IMG/VR virus record: IMGVR_UViG_3300025423_000080
Coordinates: 1 to 25,688 of that record
Origin: a virus
Direction: 5' to 3' (one strand)
Length of the DNA: 25,688 nt
The notes beneath the pieces were generated by a model. The model was given only the letters and a program-made list of their open reading frames with translations. It did no database searches and had not been told where the DNA came from. The position numbers and the translations under genes were made by a program. Shown one piece after another: positions 8,502-16,568 of the stretch. Numbering within the stretch: the first letter of the stretch is position 1; each line of letters starts with the position of its first letter.

Positions 8502-10823
8502 TTAGGGTCCGTAGGCTCTGGCCTTGTGTTCACCTATAAGTGCTACACCTTCTAGCTGTTTGCTTGCACTTGTGCCTTCAACATCAGCTTTGATTTGTTG
8601 TGCTTTCATTAAATCTAATTGTGCACCTGCTGTGTCTGCTTGTGCTCGTGCTTTGTCAGCAGCAGCTTTGGCCATTGCAAGTTGTTCTTGTGGGCTTGGG
8701 CCCATTTGTTGTTTGACTGCTTGAGCTTGTTTAATCATATCAACAACTTCATCTTTGGTTGGTAGATATGCGTCAGCATCTTTACAGCCCAATGCATACA
8801 AACTGTCTGCATATGGTTTACGGATCTTCTCAAACATAGTTGGGGTTAATGTGCCCTGAGCAACTGTGGCCTGAACTGTTTGATACAATTGTGTTTGTGT
8901 TTGTGCAATTACTTGTTGGCGTTGTAAAGCATTTTCATCGCTGCGCATACCCAATGCCAAGTCGATGTGAATTGTTTTGCGATCATTGAAACTCATATTC
9001 TCAGCAAAGTTTTCATAATCCATAAACACAGCTTTGCCTTCTGGGTGGAACTCTTGTGCAAGTTTCTTGACACCATAGTCATCGCCATATTGGATCAAGG
9101 TGCGCCAAATCAACCAAATAGCATCTTTAAGACCTTCTGCACAGTTTTTGACTGTGTTATCTTGAATAATTTGATTTGGTGTAAGAGCCAACTGCAACTT
9201 GATACCGCTGTTGCCCGGTGCCATAACTTCAGGATTAAATGTATCCTGTGGAGTTGTCATACCAATCATAGCCATTGTGTCTTGTTGCAATCTGTTCATT
9301 GCAGTGTCAATGAACTGTAGATTACCGTTTGGCAATGGTAATGGGTAAATGTCTTTGGTTGGGTCAAACTTGCTGTCCAAAATAAAGATAGCAGCTTCGC
9401 CATCTTGAATCATCTCAAAGTCTAATTTGTCTGGTTTAACACCAATACGGGGAGTTGCTTGTAGCAAGCCCATTTGTAGTTCTGCTCTGTGACCACTTGT
9501 TGCATATTCTTGCATTGGAACTACAGATTCAGCAATACTCATACCATAGAAGTTTTGTGCAAGTGGTTTTGGAACCATATTTGCAATTGGTATGAATTCT
9601 ACTTCACGGGCACTGATAACATATTGACCACTATAAATCAATTCTACCAGTTCAAGTTCGCCATCTCCGTCAATGTCGTATTTGTTATAGACGGTTAGCA
9701 CAGTGACTTGGCGTGCTTCTGGTTCTTGGGCAGCATAGCCCTGGGCTGGAAGTCCATTGATTGGCACCGAGTCTCTGGCGTGCAGTGCTAAGTTGTTTAA
9801 CAACGATCCAGCCTGATACGCTCCTACATTACTGTATTCGGCATAGATTTTGAATTCTTCTAAATCAATGTCAGGATACAGTTCTGTGGCTTCTTGAATG
9901 CTCATTGGCTTGTAATAGCCACAGAATGGTTGTTCTTCAATACTGATAACAGTTGGGTCACACATCCAATAGTGTTGTGCGATTGGTCTGAATTTAATGT
10001 TTAGATTATATCCAGTTAGTTTGTATTTGGCTTCGTAAACAGTGTTGCGACGAATTGCTGCATTGATTTCGCTTTGCGTATCTTCTGTTTCAAGATTGGG
10101 CGCATCTTCTGTCATTGCATCAAAGTCACCATCAGCAGCTCTGAAGCTGATATCAATGTGATGTTGAATTGTTGCTGCTCTTTGATCCTCTGGCAAGTGT
10201 TGAACATATTGTTGAATCTCTGCCATGGCTTTTTGATAATCAACCTTTTGCTTACGACGACTTTGACGCAATGCTTTTAAGCCAGCTTCTTCTGCTTGTT
10301 GTTCAAAAGCTGCAAGTTGGTCTTCTGTGCCCTGTGTTGTAACATAGCGTGTAAAACTTTCACGCATTGGGCTAACCATCATCTCACCGTTTTTGTGCAA
10401 GCAAGCATCCATTACCCAATGTTGCAAAATAAAATGTGGGTCATTGTTGCTGTTGATGATTTTGTTTACCATATTTGTTGCTTGACGGGCTGCGTCAGCA
10501 TCTGCTTCATCATCTGCAACAAACTCAAATTGAATTTCACCGTTCTGTGCTAGACCTTTGGTGATGACTGCTGTAGCGTAATCTACTGTGGGCTTGACAA
10601 CTGGATGGATGTAATCTAGACCATTGACTGGTTCTGTTGATTGTGTAACTGCCAGAACCAAATAGTGATAGTCCGAGCTTCTGTTGATATTGTTCTTGGT
10701 GGCCAACAAACGCAGGTTTGCTGCACATTTTGCGTCAAGCAGCGACTTCATTTTTACAAAGCGGGCCATCATACCCTTGTGATTGTTTAAGTTACTGATG
10801 ACTACGTTTTTCAAATCTAACAT
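8502..10823 (-). CDS. Portal protein, P22-like
   Basis: A 773-residue protein between the terminase and scaffold genes, within the 700-780 range of P22-type portals. An N-terminal helical part (1-60) leads into NGLDYIHPVVKPTVDYAT (68-84) and a crown/wing region. The conserved stem and clip stretch F-I-P-I-A-N-M-V-P-K-P-L-A-Q-N-F-Y-G-M-S-I-A-E (410-432) follows. Residues 383-394, D-I-D-G-D-G-E-L-E-L-V-E, match the 12-residue EF-hand calcium loop. The C-terminus (about 695-765) is an Ala/Gln/Lys-rich helix like the barrel of P22-like portals. By family it forms the dodecameric DNA entry ring at one capsid vertex, where the terminase docks. AAAGGAT precedes the ATG by five bases. Confidence 0.85.
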   Translation of the reverse strand: MLDLKNVVISNLNNHKGMMARFVKMKSLLDAKCAANLRLLATKNNINRSSDYHYLVLAVTQSTEPVNGLDYIHPVVKPTVDYATAVITKGLAQNGEIQFEFVADDEADADAARQATNMVNKIINSNNDPHFILQHWVMDACLHKNGEMMVSPMRESFTRYVTTQGTEDQLAAFEQQAEEAGLKALRQSRRKQKVDYQKAMAEIQQYVQHLPEDQRAATIQHHIDISFRAADGDFDAMTEDAPNLETEDTQSEINAAIRRNTVYEAKYKLTGYNLNIKFRPIAQHYWMCDPTVISIEEQPFCGYYKPMSIQEATELYPDIDLEEFKIYAEYSNVGAYQAGSLLNNLALHARDSVPINGLPAQGYAAQEPEARQVTVLTVYNKYDIDGDGELELVELIYSGQYVISAREVEFIPIANMVPKPLAQNFYGMSIAESVVPMQEYATSGHRAELQMGLLQATPRIGVKPDKLDFEMIQDGEAAIFILDSKFDPTKDIYPLPLPNGNLQFIDTAMNRLQQDTMAMIGMTTPQDTFNPEVMAPGNSGIKLQLALTPNQIIQDNTVKNCAEGLKDAIWLIWRTLIQYGDDYGVKKLAQEFHPEGKAVFMDYENFAENMSFNDRKTIHIDLALGMRSDENALQRQQVIAQTQTQLYQTVQATVAQGTLTPTMFEKIRKPYADSLYALGCKDADAYLPTKDEVVDMIKQAQAVKQQMGPSPQEQLAMAKAAADKARAQADTAGAQLDLMKAQQIKADVEGTSASKQLEGVALIGEHKARAYGP

Positions 10824-10851
10824 TTTTTATCCTTTGTTAATGTCTGCACAA

Positions 10852-11415
10852 TTAATCTTTAATAATCCAGGCAGCGTGTGGTAAATTCACATCTGTGTGC
10901 AATTTAATACCTTTGGCAACAACAAATTCATCCACTGCCTTACGTGCTCCCAAACAACTTGGAGCCTGATAGTCATCAAACGCCACGATTCCACCAGAGA
11001 CCATTTTTGGCCAAGCAAAATCCAGAGTAGCCAAATAACCTTCATACAAATCCAAATCAAGATGCAAGAATGCAATTTTGCAATCATCTTTACCTGCAAA
11101 TGTGTCAGGGATCCAACCTTTATTGATTTCTACTGAGGGCTTGTCTTTGAAATATTCAACAACAGTGTCATAGTTTGCATCATTGAAGTCACCAGCTTTG
11201 TGCATATTATCGTGTTCTGATTGTTGTGGTAAACCTTCAAAACTGTCAAACAAACGTAGTTGTCTTTGTTTGGGCATACGATCATAAATCATTGATGCTG
11301 ATCCACCATTGTATACTCCGCATTCCCAAAATTCACCATCAGCAAGAGTAACTGCGTTATCTAACAAAATATTCAATGCAGTTATGTTTTCTCTTGACAA
11401 AATTGTTGGTAGCAT
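10852..11415 (-). CDS. TylF/MycF-like SAM-dependent O-methyltransferase
   Basis: A 187-residue protein with a class I methyltransferase layout. The SAM-binding strand and loop are E-F-W-E-C-G-V-Y-N-G-G-S-A (28-40). The acidic second strand is R-L-F-D-S-F-E-G-L-P (54-63). H-K-A-G-D-F is at 72-77, F-L-H-L-D-L-D-L-Y-E at 116-125, and G-I-V-A-F-D-D-Y at 142-149. The D120/D122 and D147/D148 pairs sit where TylF and MycF sugar O-methyltransferases hold their metal. The family methylates hydroxyls on sugars; the substrate here is unknown and could be a glycan of the host or virion. The gene is wedged between portal and an HNH-like ORF in the packaging module, has an AGGA site, and may have its own AATAAATA promoter box at 11442-11449. 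It is shorter than bacterial TylF (about 250 residues) but looks intact. Confidence 0.75.
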   Translation of the reverse strand: MLPTILSRENITALNILLDNAVTLADGEFWECGVYNGGSASMIYDRMPKQRQLRLFDSFEGLPQQSEHDNMHKAGDFNDANYDTVVEYFKDKPSVEINKGWIPDTFAGKDDCKIAFLHLDLDLYEGYLATLDFAWPKMVSGGIVAFDDYQAPSCLGARKAVDEFVVAKGIKLHTDVNLPHAAWIIKD

Positions 11416-11433
11416 TCTTTATTATCCTATCGA

Positions 11434-11865
11434 TTATCTATTATTTATTGTTTGCTCAGCCGACGGGATTGAACGGTTGCGTTTAGCTTCCCAAGTGGCT
11501 TGTATTTTTGCTCTACGCTCAGTAGACCAGGCAGCATTCTTGCGTCCAGGGGGTTTAGGACGTTTGTTTAGTTCTGCAAGTTTAGCAAGAGTTTCAGGTG
11601 AATGACGATGACCTTTTTGCCAACCCAATCCATTGGCACAAGATTCACTATGATTTTCATTGCTTGTTACTTTGCGCACATTATTTGGATGGTATGGGCC
11701 CGTGTCACCGTTGCGTGCCATTACAAGCTGTCCTGATTTTGTGCCACGATTTACTATGTCATCGCCCCACCATTCTAACCAGGATTCATAAGTAAATTCC
11801 CAGTCAATGTTGCGTATTTTAGCAAAGTGTTTTTGATTATTGTATTTTTTACGATATGAGTTCAT
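11434..11865 (-). CDS. HNH-type homing endonuclease-like protein (copy 2)
   Basis: A 143-residue basic protein of the same family as the ORF at 5015-5515. It has W-E-F-T-Y-E-S-W (22-29) and RG-TKSGQ-LVMAR-NGDTGPYHPNNV (40-63), followed by N69/N71 and a Lys/Arg-rich tail (G-H-R-H-S-P-E-T-L-A-K-L-A-E-L, then R-R-A-K-I-Q-A) like NUMOD3 DNA-binding repeats. No Shine-Dalgarno is evident before the ATG, 13 bases below the terminase stop. Placement next to a conserved packaging gene is typical of free-standing homing nucleases. The metal-binding triad is not certain, so 'nuclease' is by family resemblance. Confidence 0.6.
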   Translation of the reverse strand: MNSYRKKYNNQKHFAKIRNIDWEFTYESWLEWWGDDIVNRGTKSGQLVMARNGDTGPYHPNNVRKVTSNENHSESCANGLGWQKGHRHSPETLAKLAELNKRPKPPGRKNAAWSTERRAKIQATWEAKRNRSIPSAEQTINNR

Positions 11866-11878
11866 ACACTATTTTAAC

Positions 11879-13504
11879 TTATCTGCCTGATGGATCCCAA
11901 GCCCGTTTCCATTCTGGCAAATCATTTTGTTTTTGCCATTGTGTTGACTGATACTGATGACGATAATCACGCATACGCTGTTGAGGGCTGCGTCCGTCCC
12001 AGGGTTCAGCAAGACCATTTAAGCATCCAAGTAATGCGTATCTGGCACTATCAATACAGTCATCTGGATCACTGAATCGGCCTTTTTCATCTACGAAATA
12101 GTTTTGTGCTTCACGCAAGAACTCAACGCAGTTTTCATTGATGTGCAGTGTGCCCATCTCTAGCATCTGACGCATCACATTTATACCAAACGATTTGTGG
12201 TTAGTTCTGCGACCTTGATCGTCTGGAGGATTCATAATAGCCTCAGGCAACACATTGAGTTCATACTGCTCAAAGAATTCTCTGATACTCTGTGAACTCA
12301 TTGTATATCTGCCCTGTGTTGATGCGTCAGCTGGCAACACAATCGGAGTGCCAAACACTTCTGGTCGCATTAGATGATTTACATAGTTCATTGGGTTGGC
12401 TTCTTCGATGCCTTTGACCACAATCTGTGTATGCAGCCACGCTTCCTTTTCAGTAGGATGCCAATACATCAAGCTCACAACTGTTTTATCGTTGACAAGA
12501 CCCAAGTCAAGTGCAATGATTCGGTGCAAGCCCTGAATGTTGCGTAAATCATAATCGCCAGTTTTATAAGTGGGCCAGTTGCGTATCTGAAACACGGCAC
12601 CTTTACCCATAACAGGCTTACCAGCAATACGTGCTTCACGCTCGTGTGGTAAGTAATCTCGCTCAAGCTGTCTGCGTGTCTCCATTAACAAGAATGGTTC
12701 GCCCCAAGGATCATACTCTGGCACATCATCCCAACTTACACGAATATGCTTATAGCCATCTTCCCAGTTCCAGAACTTGCTTACAAGTCCGTTGAGTCCT
12801 TTAAGTGGCGTAAATGAACAGAGAACTTGGCCCTGCGTTGTGGCAGTTCGTGTGACAATCTCGCTAAAGAAATCGTCAGGGGGTTGTTCATCAAATACGG
12901 CAAGGTTAAGTTTGAAACCCTGCATTTGCCTGACTTCTTGCGTGTAGTTAGCAAATAGTAGATAACTGTTTGCACCGCTGCTATGACGGACTTCAACACC
13001 CATACAGTTAGCCCCATCAGCACGCATAGTGTCAAACACAATAGCATCACGAGGTATAGCACCAGTGCCAACATCGTCTCGAATCTTGATATCATTTGTT
13101 CCCAATAACTCTTTTTGCAATACTAGGGCAACCTGTGTCCAACCCTCACCAGCTACCATTGCGTTAACTGGATGCGTAAAGCGTTTGCCTTCCCACCAAT
13201 CGGGATATTCACCAGTCAGATGCATTGCTGTTTCAAAACAAGTTGACACAGTTTTACCAATACGGTTAGCGGCCAGTATGCCTCTACGGTTACTTGCACC
13301 TGTGCCAAAGAATTTACGTTGATGTTCAAATGGTCTAAAGTATTTGAGTTGATTATACTTCATATCATCCTGCACAACTGACACAAGTTCCATAAACTTA
13401 TATCTTGTATCGGTGGGCAATTTGTCTACAAACTCAATGCCAAGACCGTGTCGTTCGCAACAGAAGCGAATGGCTCTGCGCATCAATAATGACTCATCAA
13501 TCAT
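11879..13504 (-). CDS. terL: Terminase large subunit (packaging ATPase/nuclease)
   Basis: A 541-residue protein with all expected motifs: adenine/Walker A G-I-L-A-A-N-R-I-G-K-T (75-85), Walker B L-N-L-A-V-F-D-E (199-206, catalytic E206), coupling motif C-S-F-T-P-L-K (229-235), and the RNase H-like nuclease with A-L-D-L-G (D333), P-A-D-A-S-T (D393) and D-P-D-D-C-I-D-S-A-R-Y (acidic residues at 479, 481, 482 and 485). By family it cuts concatemeric DNA and pumps it through the portal. The ANRIGKT Walker A is the form common in P22- and SU10-like terminases. It overlaps the 94-residue gene as ATGA, so the two are probably co-translated. An HNH-like ORF and a methyltransferase separate it from the portal gene. 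Confidence 0.95.
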   Translation of the reverse strand: MIDESLLMRRAIRFCCERHGLGIEFVDKLPTDTRYKFMELVSVVQDDMKYNQLKYFRPFEHQRKFFGTGASNRRGILAANRIGKTVSTCFETAMHLTGEYPDWWEGKRFTHPVNAMVAGEGWTQVALVLQKELLGTNDIKIRDDVGTGAIPRDAIVFDTMRADGANCMGVEVRHSSGANSYLLFANYTQEVRQMQGFKLNLAVFDEQPPDDFFSEIVTRTATTQGQVLCSFTPLKGLNGLVSKFWNWEDGYKHIRVSWDDVPEYDPWGEPFLLMETRRQLERDYLPHEREARIAGKPVMGKGAVFQIRNWPTYKTGDYDLRNIQGLHRIIALDLGLVNDKTVVSLMYWHPTEKEAWLHTQIVVKGIEEANPMNYVNHLMRPEVFGTPIVLPADASTQGRYTMSSQSIREFFEQYELNVLPEAIMNPPDDQGRRTNHKSFGINVMRQMLEMGTLHINENCVEFLREAQNYFVDEKGRFSDPDDCIDSARYALLGCLNGLAEPWDGRSPQQRMRDYRHQYQSTQWQKQNDLPEWKRAWDPSGR

Positions 13505-13785
13505 TTTAATGTATTACGGATTTCGTTTAGTTTGTGGGCAGCTTCGGCCAAGTCTCGGATTTCTTGTGGCATCAAGATCCAAGTGTCTGGCCGGGCTAAA
13601 TCAACACTGCCTCGTTTGTCAAGACCAGCTTGCAAGCGTTCCATAGTCAGTCGTAGACAATGCTCAATCTGACCCGGATACTTGTCGGCAAATGCCTCAC
13701 GGTGTGCAGCATTTACCTTTTGCAATATCTTAACATCAGCAACTTGTTGCGCTGCTAAGTTTGTGTTGGTCACATTGACCCCCAC
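13501..13785 (-). CDS. Small helical protein coupled to TerL, 94 aa
   Basis: A 94-residue helical protein that overlaps the terminase start by four bases (ATGA) and the upstream 277-residue gene by 16 bases. The first half (L-A-A-Q-Q-V-A-D-V-K-I-L-Q-K-V-N) and the end (E-I-R-D-L-A-E-A-A-H-K-L-N-E-I-R-N) look like amphipathic helices. Position next to TerL makes it an alternative candidate for the small terminase subunit, but no helix-turn-helix is obvious and the gene at 17455-17808 has a more typical N-terminus. Function left open. Confidence 0.7.
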   Translation of the reverse strand: MGVNVTNTNLAAQQVADVKILQKVNAAHREAFADKYPGQIEHCLRLTMERLQAGLDKRGSVDLARPDTWILMPQEIRDLAEAAHKLNEIRNTLK

Positions 13786-14603
13786 GGATTATCGTCCAAC
13801 AACTCACCTTGTGCAACGAAATCACGGTCGATCCAAGTGTCCCATTGATTTGACTTGTTAACCTTTTGCTTCATCATAAAGTTGCGTAATCGTGAACCAA
13901 CTGGAGTATAAGTGCCATTAGCACGACGAACAATCTGCTCACCAGTGCGTGGATCAATCCAAGTTAGTTTTTCTGGCACCTTCTGACCAAACTTGTTAAT
14001 CTTTTGACCAACTGGCACTTTGGCAATTGGACCCAAGATTTCATAAGTGATTACATTGTTGTCGTATTTGCGAAACACAACCTGTGCTTTAACATCTTGT
14101 GCTTTCCATTCTGGATGTGGATGTGGAAAGCTGTTGGTGCCAAATCTGGTGACCAAGTTAAGACCTTCAAGCTCTGCTGGTCGTGGAGGCACATCTTTGA
14201 GTGCATCTTCGGGGATCAAATCGACCTTATCCAAATATGGATTCTCGGTGCCGGTAAATGCTGCATCAGGCTCTGCACCATTCAACACATCCATTGCGAT
14301 TTGATATTTGAGTTTGTTGCTACGGCCTTTGAGATTCAACACAATGCCAGTTTGATCATAGACAAAGCGTTGTAGTTCAGTGGCTGTGGGGAAGTCAGTC
14401 ATTAGACCTTCCATATCAAAGCCATGGTCGATTAACACTGCTTGCTTTTTGCCTGGCTTAACAGGCTTGTTGGGATTTGCTGTCCACTCTACATCAGCTT
14501 CAGGTTTAACTTCTGATTTTGCGTCTGCGGGAGTTTCTGCTTCGATGGGATCCAAGTCCCAAGAGATTTCTGGCGTTTTTGCGCCTTTGACGGGTTTGTT
14601 CAT
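13770..14603 (-). CDS. Unknown protein, 277 aa, upstream of terminase
   Basis: I do not recognise this protein. Residues 1-55 are low-complexity and charged (Pro/Lys/Glu/Asp, with PVKGAKTPE and NKPVKPGKK), probably disordered. A middle domain follows (H-G-F-D-M-E-G-L-M-T-D-F-P-T-A-T-E-L-Q-R-F-V at about 60-81). The second half is beta-rich with a repeated K-x-N-K-F-G-Q-K-V-P style (about 195-235) and ends in W-D-T-W-I-D-R-D-F-V-A-Q-G. No catalytic motif, signal or membrane segment is visible. Lying between a terminator and the TerL pair, it heads the terminase transcript. Confidence 0.7.
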   Translation of the reverse strand: MNKPVKGAKTPEISWDLDPIEAETPADAKSEVKPEADVEWTANPNKPVKPGKKQAVLIDHGFDMEGLMTDFPTATELQRFVYDQTGIVLNLKGRSNKLKYQIAMDVLNGAEPDAAFTGTENPYLDKVDLIPEDALKDVPPRPAELEGLNLVTRFGTNSFPHPHPEWKAQDVKAQVVFRKYDNNVITYEILGPIAKVPVGQKINKFGQKVPEKLTWIDPRTGEQIVRRANGTYTPVGSRLRNFMMKQKVNKSNQWDTWIDRDFVAQGELLDDNPWGSM

Positions 14604-14615
14604 TTCTGTTCCTTA

Positions 14616-14649
14616 AAATAAAAATATGGCCAGATTACACTCTGGCCAT
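14616..14649 (-). terminator. Terminator between small-protein cluster and terminase block
   Basis: On the minus strand ATGGCCAGA-GTGTAA-TCTGGCCAT forms a perfect 9-bp stem (14626-14634 with 14641-14649), followed by ATTTTTATTTT. It begins seven bases after the stop of the 114-residue gene. Confidence 0.85.
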
Positions 14650-14656
14650 CCAGTGT

Positions 14657-15001
14657 TTATGCGCTGCGAGATTTCTTAGTGCTACGGCCAACTTTAACAC
14701 CTTCTCGTTGAGTTTTCTCATAAGTGTTGTCGTGAATGCTGCCACCGTTTGTATATTCAAACTCGGCATATTCGTGTGCTCGTTTAGCATAAGCATCATT
14801 GATAATAGTTGCCAATGGCTCACGGTCTTGTTTGGCTTTCTGGAAGCTGGCTCGTTTGCCTTCTGCTCCATTAACACCAACTCTGGGACCTTGTGCCACA
14901 TTAACATTATCTACAGCGTAGATGTTGCGGCAAGTCCAGCTTGATTCTGTTTCTTTACTGATTTTTACTGGACCTTTTTTTGCTTTGTCGTTGTTCATCA
15001 T
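14657..15001 (-). CDS. Unknown hydrophilic protein, 114 aa
   Basis: A basic, hydrophilic protein without predicted membrane segments; function unknown. It holds W-T-C-R-N-I-Y-A-V-D-N-V near residue 22 and Q-G-P-R-V-G-V-N-G near 37. The GPRVG motif also appears in the 127-residue protein at 16184-16567. The C-terminus is Lys/Arg/Ser-rich. It starts ATGATG with the first ATG overlapping the TGA of the 54-residue ORF. It is the last gene of the small-protein cluster and ends at a strong terminator. Confidence 0.65.
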   Translation of the reverse strand: MMNNDKAKKGPVKISKETESSWTCRNIYAVDNVNVAQGPRVGVNGAEGKRASFQKAKQDREPLATIINDAYAKRAHEYAEFEYTNGGSIHDNTYEKTQREGVKVGRSTKKSRSA

Positions 15002-15162
15002 TTTTTAGTTCCTTTTGGTTTTCGTGCTGTTTTAGCCGCAGCACGAAATGCTGCCGCTGTGGGTGCGCCCTTTGTGCCAGGCTTGCGCATACGTTCACCA
15101 CTGCCAGCAGCTATTCTCTCACGCTTGGCTTGTATGTTTGCGTATAAACCCTGCTTGGCCAT
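14998..15162 (-). CDS. Small basic phage protein, 54 aa
   Basis: A 54-residue ORF with 15 Lys or Arg, beginning MAKQGLYANIQAKRERIAAG and continuing with M-R-K-P-G-T-K-G-A-P-T-A-A-A-F. I have met this pattern (G-L-Y-A-N-I, A-G-S-G-E-x-M-R-K-P-G-x-K-G-A-P-T) as a recurrent uncharacterised protein of marine and freshwater phages. Its ATG overlaps the upstream stop as TAATG and its TGA overlaps the next ATG, so coupling on both sides argues it is real. Nucleic-acid or capsid-interior binding is plausible from charge alone. Confidence 0.7.
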   Translation of the reverse strand: MAKQGLYANIQAKRERIAAGSGERMRKPGTKGAPTAAAFRAAAKTARKPKGTKK

Positions 15163-15647
15163 TATTCTGTCCAGCCACTCACAGACTGAACTGCTGCTGT
15201 TGCATTAGTTAACTGTGCTGGATAATCCCAAGTTAAACCACTTGTTGGACTACCGATTGCTGCTGTCAACACAATTGTAGTGTTTGCTGCTGGAGTATAA
15301 TAAGTGATGTTGGTTGAACTGATTGCATCAAACTTTGCTGGCTGACCTACTGCGCCACCCAATGTTTTGTCTACCCAAGCAAGTGCGGCTTGGTCAGGTT
15401 GTGAGTTTAACAATCTGGCACTTGCAGTCAATTGATATGTGATGTTGCCAAGTAAACTGAAAACACCAGTTGAGCTGTTGTAGCTTACTGCGGTGCCTGT
15501 GTTGACATCAGTAGTATCCATAACTACTGTTGAAGCACGACCAGCAGACAAGAACACTGTCTTGCCAAGTTGGTCAGTTGTTGTGGTATAAAGTTGATTT
15601 GGCGTAGAGTTGTGAACACTAACTACGCTTACATTTGCTGTTGTCAT
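15162..15647 (-). CDS. Beta-rich virion protein, possible C1q-like jelly roll
   Basis: A 161-residue Thr/Ser/Ala-rich protein with one cluster of aromatic and hydrophobic beta strands. The stretch S-T-G-V-F-S-L-L-G-N-I-T-Y-Q-L-T-A-S-A (about 59-77), then A-A-L-A-W-V-D, Y-Y-T-P-A-A-N-T-T-I-V-L and Y-P-A-Q-L-T, follows the strand order of C1q/TNF-like trimeric jelly rolls (G-x-F-x-x-x-x-G-x-Y-x-L). Such domains occur in head fibres and tail spikes. Position among small genes before TerL suggests a capsid decoration or head-fibre protein. The fold is a guess from pattern; that it is structural is more secure. Confidence 0.5.
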   Translation of the reverse strand: MTTANVSVVSVHNSTPNQLYTTTTDQLGKTVFLSAGRASTVVMDTTDVNTGTAVSYNSSTGVFSLLGNITYQLTASARLLNSQPDQAALAWVDKTLGGAVGQPAKFDAISSTNITYYTPAANTTIVLTAAIGSPTSGLTWDYPAQLTNATAAVQSVSGWTE

Positions 15648-15835
15648 TATTTGAATCCTCGTAATGTCTCAGCCAATCTTGCTCGTCGGCCCAACTTGCC
15701 ACCTGCTTTGGCTGCTTTGGCAAGTTTCTTTGCTGGGATCTTTTCGCCCATTGGCACACCCATTTCTTTGTGCAATGCTCCTGGATGTGTAATAGCACCC
15801 TGAATCCATTTGCCATCGTGACCTTGTTTTGCCAT
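15647..15835 (-). CDS. Small basic phage protein, 62 aa
   Basis: A Lys/Arg-rich 62-residue protein: W-I-Q-G-A-I-T-H-P-G-A-L-H-K-E-M-G-V-P-x-G-E-K-I-P near 10-34, then a K-K-L-A-K-A-A-K-A helix. The 'GALHKxLGVPxGEKIPxKKL' pattern is a recurrent unnamed family in tailed phages of aquatic bacteria. Both ends are coupled or nearly so: TAATG with the next gene and four bases after the previous stop. It begins MAKQG like the 54-residue protein, but the rest differs. Confidence 0.7.
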   Translation of the reverse strand: MAKQGHDGKWIQGAITHPGALHKEMGVPMGEKIPAKKLAKAAKAGGKLGRRARLAETLRGFK

Positions 15836-15839
15836 AATA

Positions 15840-16181
15840 TTAATCTCTCACTGGTGTTACATACACAGTTGTTGACGAACTGGCAACTGCTGCGATGTAG
15901 ATTGTATTTGTATTTTGTGCACCAAAGTTGCCCGAAACAACTTGGCTTGACGATGGAGGAATAGCAACAACGCCTGGATAACTGTTACCTGTTGTTGGCA
16001 CTACCAAGTTTGCAGCCACTGTTGCACTATTGTAAATGCCAACAAAAACTGGAATAGTTGTGCTGCCATTAACAATATTAAATGTATTTGTTATTGATGG
16101 AGCATAAGCAACATTACTAGCAGTTGATATTGCTGTTAATGCTGTAGATGTTCCAATTGCAATAAAACCTTGAGATGACAT
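15840..16181 (-). CDS. Small beta-rich protein, possible decoration protein
   Basis: A 113-residue protein made almost wholly of Ser/Thr/Ala/Val-rich strands (F-V-G-I-Y-N-S-A-T-V-A-A-N-L-V-V-P near 46-62, V-A-I-P-P-S-S-S-Q-V-V-S-G near 71-83, T-I-Y-I-A-A-V near 93-99). It lacks cysteine and has few charges. This composition fits a small extracellular beta sandwich such as a capsid decoration protein. AGGAAA stands before the ATG. Function is inferred from composition and place only. Confidence 0.55.
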   Translation of the reverse strand: MSSQGFIAIGTSTALTAISTASNVAYAPSITNTFNIVNGSTTIPVFVGIYNSATVAANLVVPTTGNSYPGVVAIPPSSSQVVSGNFGAQNTNTIYIAAVASSSTTVYVTPVRD

Positions 16182-16183
16182 AA

Positions 16184-16567
16184 TTATTTGTTTCCTACAT
16201 TGATTTTATCTGTGTTACCATAGTGCAACATTGTAAAGCCAGGTTCAATGTTGTTCTTGGCTTGTGCTGCTGTGCTGATGGTTAGACGGCGTTTGTCAAA
16301 TGTTGCGGCAGGACCAACATCCATTGGACTATCGCTCTTGTTGCCAACGCGGGGACCCATACCATAGTTCTCACCCATTGTTTTGCTGAATTGATTGTGG
16401 CTGTAACGGTCAGTTGAGCTGTCACGGTTAACACCTTTGCCCAACATACCTGAACTGGCAAGACCCATATCGTTGCCAGTTACATCTGCTTTGTTGCGAG
16501 GACCGGTCTCGCCAACATTCTTTTTCATTGTGTTGCTAGTCTTGCGACCTAATGTTGTATTTTTCAT
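16184..16567 (-). CDS. Unknown Gly/Asn/Lys-rich protein, 127 aa
   Basis: A hydrophilic protein without recognisable domain, probably largely disordered. It has E-T-G-P-R-N-K near residue 20 and M-G-P-R-V-G-N-K near 70; a G-P-R-V-G motif also occurs in the 114-residue protein of the cluster. The last 45 residues are more ordered (R-R-L-T-I-S-T-A-A-Q-A, F-T-M-L-H-Y-G). It lies one base after the 90-residue gene with AAAAGGAT before the start. Confidence 0.6.
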   Translation of the reverse strand: MKNTTLGRKTSNTMKKNVGETGPRNKADVTGNDMGLASSGMLGKGVNRDSSTDRYSHNQFSKTMGENYGMGPRVGNKSDSPMDVGPAATFDKRRLTISTAAQAKNNIEPGFTMLHYGNTDKINVGNK

Positions 16568-16568
16568 T

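Noticed and set aside
14635-14907. 90-residue minus-strand ORF
   Set aside because: Out-of-frame shadow of the 114-residue gene; it would run through the terminator hairpin and has no ribosome site.
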